A DNA stretch of 64,000 nucleotides from the NCBI RefSeq assembly GCF_038443385.1, contig NZ_CP151726.1:5642001-5706000 (forward strand), written 5' to 3'. This document shows, in pieces, positions 52,663 to 61,314 of this stretch. The notes under the pieces are model-generated. The model was not told the origin of the DNA, searched no databases, and saw nothing but the letters and a program-made list of their open reading frames with translations. A program made the translations under genes and the position numbers. How positions within the stretch are numbered: position 1 is the first letter of the stretch; each line of letters begins with the position of its first letter. The stretch is from Stieleria varia (GTDB lineage: Bacteria; Planctomycetota; Planctomycetia; Pirellulales; Pirellulaceae).

Positions 52663-53624
52663 GCGGCGAAGCAACCAGCAAGGGCGATCCATCTCAGATC
52701 GTCGCGGATGTCCATCGGCTCTCGCGAGCCTTTCGTGGCAAGCAAGCGTTACAGGACGTGACTTTGCAGATTCGCCGAGGGACCATTTTCGGTCTTGTCG
52801 GGCTCAACGGAGCGGGCAAGACGACGTTGATCAAACATTTGATCGGCTCACTCAAAGCGAAACATGGCAGCGTGACGGTACTGGGGCAGGATCCAACGGT
52901 GGAACCGGAGAAATTGCTCGCCCGCATCGGTTACTTGAGCGAAGAAGACTCATTGCCCAAGTGGTTGCGTGTCGGCGAGCTGATCCAGTTTTTGCGAAGC
53001 ATCTATCCCACGTGGTCCGACGACTACGCCAAGGAGCTTTGTGAGACTTTTCAGCTCAGCCACAACGACAAACTCAGCTCCCTGTCCAAAGGCGGTCGTG
53101 CCCGAGTCGGCTTGCTGGCTGCGATCGCTCATCGACCCGAGTTCTTGATTTTGGACGAACCCAGCAGCGGCCTGGATCCGCTTGCCAGACGCGACATTTT
53201 AGAAGCCGTGATTCGCACGGTCAGCGACGATGGACGTACCGTACTGTTTTCCAGCCACTTGCTAGACGAAGTCGACCGGGTGTGTGACACGGTGACGATG
53301 ATTCATCAAGGCCGACTGATCGCATCGATGGAGATGCCTGATCTGACGACACGCTTTACCGAGATCGTCTGTCGGCCGGAGACGGCATGGGTCACGCCGC
53401 CCAGTCACGCGGGCGTCTTCGGCTGGAATCGACAAGGCAACGAGTGGAGTGCCGTCGTTGACTTGCAATCAACCAACGAGTCCGCTTTGGGGGCGACGGG
53501 ATTGCAATTGATCCAACGCCGAGAAATCACGCTTCAGCGTTGGTTCAGCGCCAGGGCGCAAGACGGGGGCGATCAACACGCCGATTCGAACAACTCGTCA
53601 TCGAAGGAGACCGCTGATGTCTGA
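52659..53624 (+). CDS. ABC transporter ATP-binding protein, 321 aa
   Basis: Nucleotide-binding domain with Walker A GLNGAGKTT (48-56), a signature variant SLSKGGRARVG in place of LSGGQ, Walker B FLILDEPSSGLD and a switch His (LFSSHLLDE). The C-terminal ~80 residues form an extension after the core. It probably energises export through the membrane protein encoded next, which it overlaps by 8 nt. The YtrA-regulated context suggests response to cell-envelope stress or antibiotics, but the substrate is not known. Confidence 0.93.
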   Translation: MSGEATSKGDPSQIVADVHRLSRAFRGKQALQDVTLQIRRGTIFGLVGLNGAGKTTLIKHLIGSLKAKHGSVTVLGQDPTVEPEKLLARIGYLSEEDSLPKWLRVGELIQFLRSIYPTWSDDYAKELCETFQLSHNDKLSSLSKGGRARVGLLAAIAHRPEFLILDEPSSGLDPLARRDILEAVIRTVSDDGRTVLFSSHLLDEVDRVCDTVTMIHQGRLIASMEMPDLTTRFTEIVCRPETAWVTPPSHAGVFGWNRQGNEWSAVVDLQSTNESALGATGLQLIQRREITLQRWFSARAQDGGDQHADSNNSSSKETADV

Positions 53625-55329
53625 CACCATAGCGCTGGTTCGATTGTGTTTGATCCGCAGTCGCCTCGGATTGATCTCCGGTGTGGCGATGCTGGTGGTG
53701 CTGCAAATATGCCTGTGGTCTGGATACGTGGTGGGCGTGGAAGGTGCCTCGTATTTCCAAGCGTGCGTCGGCATGATGATGTTTCCTCTCGTGATGCTGG
53801 GGATTTTGTTGTTTGATTGCGGCAGCGCGGATTTATCAGCTGGCCGCAGCGGTTACAGCGTCTGGCTGCTTCGTTCGCCGATCGCGACTTGGAAATTGGC
53901 TTTGGTTCCGATTGCGATGAAGCTCCTTTGGATGATCGCGATTTGGTTTATTTCCATGGGAACGCTTGGGTTCGTATGCGGCATGCCCTTGCCGTCACCG
54001 ATGCCGGCGATCACCATTTCAGCGGTCACCGCATGGATTTGCTTCTACGCATGGCGACCTTTCCGAGGCCACTGGCTGCGGCTATTCGGGGCGATTGCAC
54101 TGATGATCGTCAGTTATCTGGCGGTGGTCTTTTCATTGGCCACCGAGTTCAGTGGCGAAGACATCAAACGATATCGTAGCCTGATCCTCGCGGCCCACTA
54201 CACACTGCCCGTCATCGTTCTCGCCGCAGGCACTTGGGCGGCATTGGCTGCTGTTCGGCTGGCCCGAACCAATCATGACGGACTGATCGGCGAGACCGCG
54301 TCAGCCAGCCCGCTGGAGTGGACGGCAGAGACGGGGCGGCGAGGAGTCGCCAAATGGGTAGGGTCGCTGTCCAGTTCGATCGGATCAAGTGAATCACTCG
54401 AACAAGGCTCCAGGTTCGCACTGCTGCCGATGGAGTTGCGTCGTTCCGGTGGCAGGATTTTGAATGCGACACTGATTGGATGGCTGCCAATGATTGTCAT
54501 CGGCACCCTCTTGATTCCCTTTCACGTCTCGACGGTCGTGATGCTGTTGATTGTGTCGGCCGTCATTGCCGCAACTTGCAATGTCGGGGCAGCATTCAAC
54601 GAAGAAAACGGGCAGCAGACCATATCTTCGTGGATTGCCGCGTCGCCGATCAAGTCATCCACGATGGCTTGGTCGCGAATCACGTTGCAAGCCCTGGTTT
54701 CGATGATTGCGATCCTGGCCGCTCTCCTCACCGTGGCAGGCTGGAGCCTTTGGCCATCCAACCGCGCGACATGGGACGTTTTTGCCAGGCAGGTCAACAC
54801 GGTCTACGAGACTCAATGGGCAGCGCCGGGCGTCGCCGCGACCATCATGTTGCTCAGTAGCATCTTTTTGATCGGCTGCGGTGTCCGACTGGCTTGGGTG
54901 GCGATGTCGGGCAGCAGTTGGCTGGGAATAGCCGCTGGTATCGTTCTCGGCATTTTTTTTCTGTCGGCGATCGGCGCGGTGACGCGGTTCTTTTTGACGC
55001 AAAAGGACTGGGAGGGCGCTCGGGAAAATGCACTTTACCTGGCATCATTCTTGCCGATGATCGGTTTCGCGTGGTTGATTCTGAAGTCGCTGGCCACGAT
55101 CACATCGATCACGTTGTTGATCAGCAAGCGTCTGGAGACGATGTCTGTGATTGGCATGCTGTTGATCGGATGGGCGACACTAGTGCTCGCATTGGGCTCG
55201 CTGATTCACTGGATATGCCCCGCCGAGTTTGTGACTTGGAGCCGATCGTTGATCGTCGTTGCCATCCTGTTGCCCTTGCCATCGATCTTGATCGCCCCTG
55301 TCAGTCTCGCCTGGAATCGCCACCGCTGA
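53617..55329 (+). CDS. ABC transporter permease-like membrane protein, 570 aa
   Basis: About twelve hydrophobic helices spread over the whole protein, arranged as two similar halves (LGLISGVAMLVVLQICLW near the start; WLPMIVIGTLLIPFHVSTVV in the middle), with a cytoplasmic region at ~225-275. It overlaps the ATPase gene by 8 nt and is the last gene of the GntR-ABC operon. Individual family assignment is weak because such permeases diverge fast; the role rests on context. Confidence 0.82.
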   Translation: MSDTIALVRLCLIRSRLGLISGVAMLVVLQICLWSGYVVGVEGASYFQACVGMMMFPLVMLGILLFDCGSADLSAGRSGYSVWLLRSPIATWKLALVPIAMKLLWMIAIWFISMGTLGFVCGMPLPSPMPAITISAVTAWICFYAWRPFRGHWLRLFGAIALMIVSYLAVVFSLATEFSGEDIKRYRSLILAAHYTLPVIVLAAGTWAALAAVRLARTNHDGLIGETASASPLEWTAETGRRGVAKWVGSLSSSIGSSESLEQGSRFALLPMELRRSGGRILNATLIGWLPMIVIGTLLIPFHVSTVVMLLIVSAVIAATCNVGAAFNEENGQQTISSWIAASPIKSSTMAWSRITLQALVSMIAILAALLTVAGWSLWPSNRATWDVFARQVNTVYETQWAAPGVAATIMLLSSIFLIGCGVRLAWVAMSGSSWLGIAAGIVLGIFFLSAIGAVTRFFLTQKDWEGARENALYLASFLPMIGFAWLILKSLATITSITLLISKRLETMSVIGMLLIGWATLVLALGSLIHWICPAEFVTWSRSLIVVAILLPLPSILIAPVSLAWNRHR

Positions 55330-55394
55330 TCAGACCGGCAGTTAAGCATCACGTCTCGGTGCGTATGGTTTGTGTCTGAGCGGATGGTGGTGTT

Positions 55395-55435
55395 CGTTTT
55401 CGACTTGGAAAGTCGAACGACAATGGTCGCTCGTT
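55395..55435. repeat. Small intergenic hairpin
   Basis: TTCGACTT-GGA-AAGTCGAA is an 8-bp perfect stem, followed by CAATGGTCGCTCG, which recurs at about 25459-25471 next to another short palindrome (CGATCTTCCAGATCG). No U-tract. Confidence 0.55.
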
Positions 55436-55482
55436 TTTCCATGTCGATAGTGGGGCGCGCTAAGCGTGTTGTCACTCCCAAC

Positions 55483-56382
55483 TCAATCACGAAGAGAAAC
55501 GTGATTCTGTCTCGGCGGATGCTTGATCAGACGCTGCAGGTAATCACCGTATTCGCTGTTGCCGTATCGTTGAACGCTGACCTGGAGCTGCTCCAAGCTG
55601 ATCCAACCCTGGCGAAAAGCGATCTCCTCTGGGCAAGAAACCTTCAAACCGGTGCGTTTTTCAATGGTGCCGATGAAGCTGCTCGCGTCGTGCAAGTTCT
55701 CGTGGGTACCTGTGTCCAACCATGCCGTACCACGCCCGAAGACCTTGACTTGCAGCGTTCCAGCTTGGAGATAAACACGGTTCAGATCCGTGATCTCCAG
55801 CTCACCACGCGGTGACGGAGCCAAGCAGCGGGCGATCTCACAGACCCGCTTGTCGTAGAAATAAAGTCCGGGGACGGCGTGGTGGGATGCCGGATTCACC
55901 GGCTTTTCCTCCAATGCGATCGCCTGCCCCGAATCGTCGAATGACACCACACCGTATGACTCAGGATCGCGAACTTCATAGGCAAAGATCTGTGCGCCAT
56001 CGGTCAGCTCCGCCGAGCTACGCAGCATGCGAATCATTCCCTGTCCGTAAAACAAGTTGTCTCCCAAAATCAAGCAGCATGGCTGCTCATCAATAAAATC
56101 TTCCGCGATCAAAAACGCTTGCGCTACGCCGCCCGGATTGGACTGAATCGCGTATGTCAGACTCAGCCCCCACTGCTTGCCGTCTGACAACAACGCTTGA
56201 AAGAGCGGTTGTTGCTCCCGTGTGGTGATGACCAGGATGTCACGGATGCCGGCGAGCATGAGTGTCGAAAGCGGATAATAGATCATCGGCTTGTCATAGA
56301 CCGGCAGCAATTGTTTGCTGATCGCGGCCGTCAAAGGCATCAGTCGCGTCCCACTGCCTCCCGCAAGGATAATGCCCTTCAT
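55483..56382 (-). CDS. rfbA: Glucose-1-phosphate thymidylyltransferase, 299 aa
   Basis: Makes dTDP-glucose from dTTP and glucose-1-phosphate. GGSGTRLMPLT at the N-terminus, QLLPVYDKPMIYYPLSTLML, ILGDNLFYGQG and GRGTAWLDTGTHENL are RfbA hallmarks. I start at the ATG at 56382, since the longer frame from 56925 is out-of-phase sequence of rfbB; 299 aa is the normal length. The start overlaps the rfbB stop by 4 nt (ATGA). rfbC and rfbD are not in the window, so the end sugar may not be L-rhamnose. Confidence 0.96.
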   Translation of the reverse strand: MKGIILAGGSGTRLMPLTAAISKQLLPVYDKPMIYYPLSTLMLAGIRDILVITTREQQPLFQALLSDGKQWGLSLTYAIQSNPGGVAQAFLIAEDFIDEQPCCLILGDNLFYGQGMIRMLRSSAELTDGAQIFAYEVRDPESYGVVSFDDSGQAIALEEKPVNPASHHAVPGLYFYDKRVCEIARCLAPSPRGELEITDLNRVYLQAGTLQVKVFGRGTAWLDTGTHENLHDASSFIGTIEKRTGLKVSCPEEIAFRQGWISLEQLQVSVQRYGNSEYGDYLQRLIKHPPRQNHVSLRD

Positions 56383-57437
56383 CGTTTCGCCTCGCCAAGT
56401 CGTTGGAGCTGATAACTGCCGTCCAGGATTCGTTGCCACCAGTCGCGATGCTCCAAGTACCACCGGACGGTCGCGCGCAAGCCAGAGTCTAAATCGTGTT
56501 TCGGGGTCCAGCCCAGTTCGGTCTCGATCTTGGTCGTGTCGACAGAGTATCGCAGGTCGTGGCCCGGACGATCGGCGACGAAGGTGATCAAATCCGAGTA
56601 TCGTTCGTCTTGCGAGCGAGGATGCATTTCGTCCATGATTTGACAAAGCATTCGTACCAAGTCCAAGTTGCGTTGCTCGCTGCGACCACCGATGTTGTAG
56701 GTTTCTCCCGGTGTTCCTTTTTCGAGTACCGTCATCAACGCGGCGACGTGGTCTTGGACATGCAACCAATCTCGCACGTTTTCGCCGGTACCGTAGACGG
56801 GCAACGCCTCTTCGTTCAAGCACTTGATGATCATCAACGGCAACAGCTTCTCCGGAAACTGATACGGACCGTAGTTGTTGGAGCAGTTGGTGACGATGAC
56901 GGGTAATCCGTAGGTCGAGTGCCACGATCTGGCCAAATGATCCGACGCCGCTTTGGTCGCCGAGTAAGGCGAATGCGGATCGTAGGCACTGGTTTCGTTG
57001 AACGTCCCCGTTCGCCCCAGCGATCCATAAACTTCGTCGGTCGAAACATGAACGAACCGAAAACCGCGACGTCGCGGCGGACTCAAACCATCAAGATATC
57101 GCTGGCTCGCGTCGAGCAAGTTGAAAGTGCCGACAACATTGGTTTGTATGAATGGCGCGGGACCGTCGATCGAGCGATCCACGTGCGACTCGGCGGCCAA
57201 ATGAATGACCGCATCCGGCTGTGTCTCCTCCAGAACTTCACGGACCACTGCCGCGTCCGCGATGTCGGCTTGAACAAATCGGTAGCGTGGCGATGTCGCC
57301 ACGTCGACCAGCGAGTCAAGGTTTCCCGCATAGGTAAGCTTGTCCAAGTTGACGACGGAATGATCCGTGGCCGAAATCAAATGTCGAACGAGGTTCGATC
57401 CGATGAAGCCAGCCCCGCCGGTAATGATTAGCTTCAT
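56379..57437 (-). CDS. rfbB: dTDP-glucose 4,6-dehydratase, 352 aa
   Basis: Converts dTDP-glucose to dTDP-4-keto-6-deoxyglucose. NAD-binding TGGAGFIGSN (6-15), active-site Thr133-Asp134-Glu135 in VSTDEVYG and Tyr158-x3-Lys162 (YSATK) are intact, as is NCSNNYGPYQFPEKL. First gene of the two-gene operon with rfbA. The product is a precursor of 6-deoxyhexoses for surface polysaccharide. Confidence 0.96.
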   Translation of the reverse strand: MKLIITGGAGFIGSNLVRHLISATDHSVVNLDKLTYAGNLDSLVDVATSPRYRFVQADIADAAVVREVLEETQPDAVIHLAAESHVDRSIDGPAPFIQTNVVGTFNLLDASQRYLDGLSPPRRRGFRFVHVSTDEVYGSLGRTGTFNETSAYDPHSPYSATKAASDHLARSWHSTYGLPVIVTNCSNNYGPYQFPEKLLPLMIIKCLNEEALPVYGTGENVRDWLHVQDHVAALMTVLEKGTPGETYNIGGRSEQRNLDLVRMLCQIMDEMHPRSQDERYSDLITFVADRPGHDLRYSVDTTKIETELGWTPKHDLDSGLRATVRWYLEHRDWWQRILDGSYQLQRLGEAKR

Positions 57438-57730
57438 GAAGGTCCGATGCTCGCTTTTCGCGTGATGGATGCGGGAAACAGCTCAATGAGAAAATAGTGT
57501 CCCTGCTCCGCCGCGTCCAGCAACGCCAGCAGTCGCTCAGAGACAGCACCGCAAACAGCCTCTCAGAAAGCGTCTCGCAGGGGGTTCTGATCCCTGGAGG
57601 CCCCCAAGAATCCCATCTCGACAATTCCCCGCGGCATCGCTTCAATGTTGCGTCCCAACCAGCCGAACGACTCTTCAGAGCCTGGACCAACCACTCACTA
57701 TAAATCCCTACTTATTGAGAGCCTGCCAAA

Positions 57731-58294
57731 ATGTTAGCCAAAGAAGTCAAAACCGGAGCGGTGGTGGTCCACGAGGGAAACCCCGTGATGATCCAGGACA
57801 TCTCGGTTCAATCTCCATCAGCTCGCGGTGCAGCGACATTGTACAAGTTTCGAGCACGAAACGTGGTCACTCGTAACAAAGTCGATATCACGATGAAGGG
57901 CACCGATGTGTTGCAGGAAGCCGACTTTTCTCGACGCGATGTCCAGTATCTGTACTCGGACCCCGAAAACATTTACTTGATGGACAAAGAAGATTTCCAG
58001 CAGTACGAGTTGTCACTGGAAGACGTCGAAGAGCAAATGCCGTACATCACGGAAGGGCTCGAGGGCATGCGGGCGCTGATCTACAACGACGCATGCGTGG
58101 GGCTGGATGTTCCGGCATCCGTTGAACTGGTCATCACCCAATGTGACCCGGGCGTGAAAGGAAACTCCGCGACTTCACGCAGCAAGCCCGCGACGCTGGA
58201 AACCGGACTGGTGATTCAAGTTCCAGAGCACATCAAAGAAGGCGAGCGGGTCAAAGTCGACACACGCACCGGTCACTTTCTATCGCGTGCATGA
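57731..58294 (+). CDS. Elongation factor P family protein, EfpL/YeiP-like, 187 aa
   Basis: Three beta-barrel domains as in EF-P, which relieves ribosomes stalled at prolines. The loop that reaches the peptidyl-transferase centre reads SPSARGAATLYK (28-39), with Arg32 at the tip. This is the YeiP/EfpL type and not the PGKG(Q/A) loop with modifiable Lys of classical EF-P. The C-terminal SKPATLETGLVIQVP and VDTRTGHFLSRA are shared by all members. It stands alone with no modification enzyme (EpmA, EarP, YmfI) next to it, which agrees with an unmodified Arg. Confidence 0.88.
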   Translation: MLAKEVKTGAVVVHEGNPVMIQDISVQSPSARGAATLYKFRARNVVTRNKVDITMKGTDVLQEADFSRRDVQYLYSDPENIYLMDKEDFQQYELSLEDVEEQMPYITEGLEGMRALIYNDACVGLDVPASVELVITQCDPGVKGNSATSRSKPATLETGLVIQVPEHIKEGERVKVDTRTGHFLSRA

Positions 58295-58564
58295 CCCAAT
58301 CAGCTCGACAAGCGTCGCCGCCCAGATTGTTTGCTAGCGTTTCATGAGCGAGCGAACATCAAAAGGTTCCAACTTTGCCGATTGTTTCGATTTTGGCGTT
58401 GTTTCGCTGGTCCCAATCGGGTTTACATGACGATGAATCCCAATCGTGAAATGCACTTTCACATTGGGGTTCACCGGCAATAGAATCCGCAGGACGGGAT
58501 ACGACATGGAAATCGCCTGCCACCCGTTTCTGCGACGGTCATCGAACATGGAAGAAAAAGAGCG

Positions 58565-59188
58565 ATGCGCACCTTGATGATTCTTGCTGTATTGGTCGGC
58601 GTCGCGTTCATGGCTGGATGGTTCACCATCAATCGCGGCGATGGTCAAACGACGATCACCATCAACCGCAATGAAATCAAGAACGACACACGGGCTGCGA
58701 TCACGAAAGGGCGTGAGTACCTCAATCGCGATGGGCAGCCGATGCAGTCGCAGCCAGCAGACGCATATCCCCAGTACCCTTCGCCCAACTACTCCGATTA
58801 CCAACAAACCGGCTATGGTGCCAATCAACCCTATGGCAGCCAGCCATACGGAAACCAGCCGGTGTCGACTCAGCCATACGGCAACAATGCACCAACCTAC
58901 GGCGCACAACCGTATGGCACGCAGACCTACGGCGCACAACCCTACGGTAGTCAGGCATACGGTTCGCAGACCTACGGTACTCAGGATTACAGTACTCAGA
59001 CCTACGGTACTCAGGATTACAGTACTCAGGACTACGGTACGCAAGCTTACAACGGATACGGCTCGCCAGCAGGAACACAGTCCAACCAGGGTTTCAGTGT
59101 CCAACCTGCATCCGCCCAGCGTCCCTCCACTGTGAATCCGCAGTACAATGTGCCCACTGGATACGGCAACAGCGCCAGCCAATTCTGA
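58565..59188 (+). CDS. Low-complexity YGxQ-repeat protein with N-terminal membrane segment, 207 aa
   Basis: One N-terminal hydrophobic segment (LMILAVLVGVAFMAGWF) anchors or exports it. A short polar part with KNDTRAAITKGREYLNRDG follows. Residues ~75-165 consist of degenerate YG-x-Q units (QPYGTQTYGAQPYGSQ, TYGTQDYSTQ), encoded by short tandem DNA repeats at ~58840-59050. Tyr/Gln/Gly-rich repeats of this kind are disordered, with possible adhesive or phase-separating behaviour; none is proven. The repeats make copy-number change by slippage likely. Confidence 0.75.
   Translation: MRTLMILAVLVGVAFMAGWFTINRGDGQTTITINRNEIKNDTRAAITKGREYLNRDGQPMQSQPADAYPQYPSPNYSDYQQTGYGANQPYGSQPYGNQPVSTQPYGNNAPTYGAQPYGTQTYGAQPYGSQAYGSQTYGTQDYSTQTYGTQDYSTQDYGTQAYNGYGSPAGTQSNQGFSVQPASAQRPSTVNPQYNVPTGYGNSASQF
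58955..59045. repeat. Short tandem repeats encoding YGTQ/YSTQ
   Basis: Units of 12 bp (TACGGTACTCAG, TACAGTACTCAG and variants) repeat about seven times, with a higher-order alternation. Confidence 0.85.
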
Positions 59189-59205
59189 CGACGTCCCCAC
59201 GTAGA

Positions 59206-59224
59206 AGCGTCTCTCCGAGACGCT
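59206..59224. repeat. Short perfect hairpin downstream of the YGxQ gene
   Basis: AGCGTCTC-TCC-GAGACGCT, an 8-bp stem preceded by CCACGTAG. Similar CGTCTC/GAGACG pieces occur near 19025 and, in part, near 25585. No U-tract. Confidence 0.6.
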
Positions 59225-59335
59225 AACCCAGCGAGCAAGGCGAGCCGTCCACGCTGGACCGCACGATGGATGCCTGCACATCCTGTTTCTCCATCGACCG
59301 CATTTTGATGGATCCCGATTCACGACACATGTGAT

Positions 59336-59791
59336 TTGATCGTGTCAGTGCACTTCCGAACCATTGATGAACTACAATCCTTTGTCGAGATGATCCGCGA
59401 GGACAATCACGAGACTTTGGGTCAGTGGTCCGCGGCGCAGAACTTTGCGCATCTTGCAGGGGCGTTCGAGGGTTCGATGCAGCAACTTCCCGCTGGCTAC
59501 CCCAGAATCGTTCGGATCATGTTGAGGCCTTTCAGGTCGATCGTTACCAAGTACCGATTTCCCCCTTGGCTTCCCATTCCTGCGGCGATCAAACATCGAC
59601 TTGAGCCTCCCGTCGATGCCTTGTTCGACGAACAGAAGTCGCGATTGCTAGACTCGATTCGAGAATTCTGTTCCCATGACTCTGAGCATCCACCTCACCC
59701 AGTGCTTGGAAGACTGACGCGAGACGAGTGGATCGGATTCCATCTACGACATTCTGCTCACCACCTCTCATTCATCCGCATCAAGGAGTGA
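59336..59791 (+). CDS. DUF1569 (DinB-like fold) protein, 151 aa
   Basis: W-S-A-A-Q-N-F-A-H-L (35-44) and HLRHSAHHLSFI near the C-terminus are the metal-ligand motifs expected of the DUF1569/DinB-like four-helix bundle. Function is unknown; relatives include thiol-dependent metalloenzymes. TTG 59336 opens the frame; GTG 59342 and GTG 59348 are equally possible starts. Confidence 0.75.
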   Translation: MIVSVHFRTIDELQSFVEMIREDNHETLGQWSAAQNFAHLAGAFEGSMQQLPAGYPRIVRIMLRPFRSIVTKYRFPPWLPIPAAIKHRLEPPVDALFDEQKSRLLDSIREFCSHDSEHPPHPVLGRLTRDEWIGFHLRHSAHHLSFIRIKE

Positions 59792-59853
59792 GATCTCAAA
59801 AACGCTAGGCCTGATTGATTTGATGACTCGTTTGATTTGTCCGTCGTCGCAAA

Positions 59854-61122
59854 CTACTGCTCGATACGGTACAGCGCTTTCTCTGTTCGAATCAGGATGG
59901 CATTGCCGATCACGGCGGGAGAGGCGAGCGTTCTCTCCTGCAGATCATTTCTGGCGACTTGCTGGAACTCGTCGCCCGGTTTCACCACGGTTGTCATTCC
60001 TTCCTCGTCCACAAAATACAGGTGCCCACCCGCATAGACCGGTGATGCAGAGAATCCGCCGCCCAATCGCTCGCGATAAACCAAGTCTCCCGTCTCGCCA
60101 TCAACGCTACTGAGAATTCCATTGTCACTGACGAAGTAGATGGCGCCGTCAACGGCGATCATCGACGGAGTCTTGGGAACATTTCGGTCGGTCTGCCAGT
60201 CCACATGTGTTTCGGTCACGATACCTTTCCCGGTCGGCCGGATGGCCAAGAGCGATGCGTTGTCAAAGCTGGTGGACACGTACACCCGTCCATCGTCAAA
60301 GATCGGTTGCGGAACGACCGAATATCCCGTGTAACGAACATCCCAGATCGTCTCACCGGTGGCAGGATCCAACGCCAAAACACAATCGCTGCCGGGCGCA
60401 ACGACTTGCGTTCGACCCTCGACTTCGATCACACATGGCGTACAAAACGAAAACGTCTTCTTCGCATCGACCGGCCGCCGGACTTGCCAAACCAGTTCGC
60501 CCGTCGCCGCATCCAACGCGACGATCTTGGGTTCCTTGTCACCATCGCAGGTGAAAATCAACCGGTCACCGACCAAAACGGGAGTTCCCCCATTGCCGTG
60601 CGTCGGTTTGAACTTCAAGTCACGGTTCGTCCAAAGGATTTTTCCGGTGCGATCGCAACACGCTGTGCCTTGGTAGCCGAAGTGCACGTAGACACGATCA
60701 TCTGTCACGATCGGCGTCGGACTTGCGTGGCTGTTCTTTTTGTGAATCTTTGCATCACCCGACTGTCGCATCAACGCGATGCTGGATACCAGCTTCCCCG
60801 TTTCAAAATCAACGATCAACAGCGACAAGTCGAACTGGTCTGCTTCGTCGGTTGGGATGGCTGCCGACAAATAGACTTTGCCGCCACTGGCCACGGGCGT
60901 CGACCAGCCTTCCCCGGGCAGCTCGGACCTCCACGCAATGTTCTGCCCCGTCGACCATTGCGTCGGTGGATTCGAGTCCGACGGAGCGTACCCGTTTTCC
61001 GTCGGTCCTCGAAACTTTCGCCACTCCGGCTCGGTCGCCACCGCGAACGGTCTCGACGCGGAGCATGCCAGAATCAAGAACGTGCCAGTCAGCATACGAG
61101 CGACAATGGTGGGCACCGACAT
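59854..61122 (-). CDS. Exported PQQ-like beta-propeller repeat protein, 422 aa
   Basis: Signal peptide MSVPTIVARMLTGTFLILAC (possible lipobox ILAC, Cys20) followed by EWRKFRGPTENGYAPSDS, the common opening of these proteins. Blades carry VYLSAAIPTD, VYVHFGYQGTACCDRTGKIL, KIVALDAATGELVWQVRRP, VLALDPATGETIWDVRYTG, LSSVDGETGDLVYRERLGGG. Sits convergent with the DUF1569 gene and divergent from another propeller gene, whose shared upstream region is 192 bp. Electron-transfer role not shown. Confidence 0.88.
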   Translation of the reverse strand: MSVPTIVARMLTGTFLILACSASRPFAVATEPEWRKFRGPTENGYAPSDSNPPTQWSTGQNIAWRSELPGEGWSTPVASGGKVYLSAAIPTDEADQFDLSLLIVDFETGKLVSSIALMRQSGDAKIHKKNSHASPTPIVTDDRVYVHFGYQGTACCDRTGKILWTNRDLKFKPTHGNGGTPVLVGDRLIFTCDGDKEPKIVALDAATGELVWQVRRPVDAKKTFSFCTPCVIEVEGRTQVVAPGSDCVLALDPATGETIWDVRYTGYSVVPQPIFDDGRVYVSTSFDNASLLAIRPTGKGIVTETHVDWQTDRNVPKTPSMIAVDGAIYFVSDNGILSSVDGETGDLVYRERLGGGFSASPVYAGGHLYFVDEEGMTTVVKPGDEFQQVARNDLQERTLASPAVIGNAILIRTEKALYRIEQ

Positions 61123-61314
61123 TGGGGATTTCGGGGGCTGGGAGGTGGGAATGCTTGGAATCGTGCGGTGGACAATGCACTCGGGTATCTTAACAGAAAC
61201 AGATCTTGATCCGAATCACGGGCAATTTCCATCTCAAATCAATTATCCACGACCGATTCGGTACCCATTGCTGATGCGTCCGAGCCGAGACGACGCCGGC
61301 GTTTTCGTTTCAGC

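Noticed and set aside
58334..59323. 329-aa Val/Leu/Ser-repeat frame on the minus strand
   Set aside because: Its repeats are the antisense reading of the YGxQ-encoding repeats; the plus frame has a start and a membrane segment.
60205..61209. 334-aa open frame opposite a beta-propeller gene
   Set aside because: Arg-rich shadow frame; propeller motifs are on the other strand.
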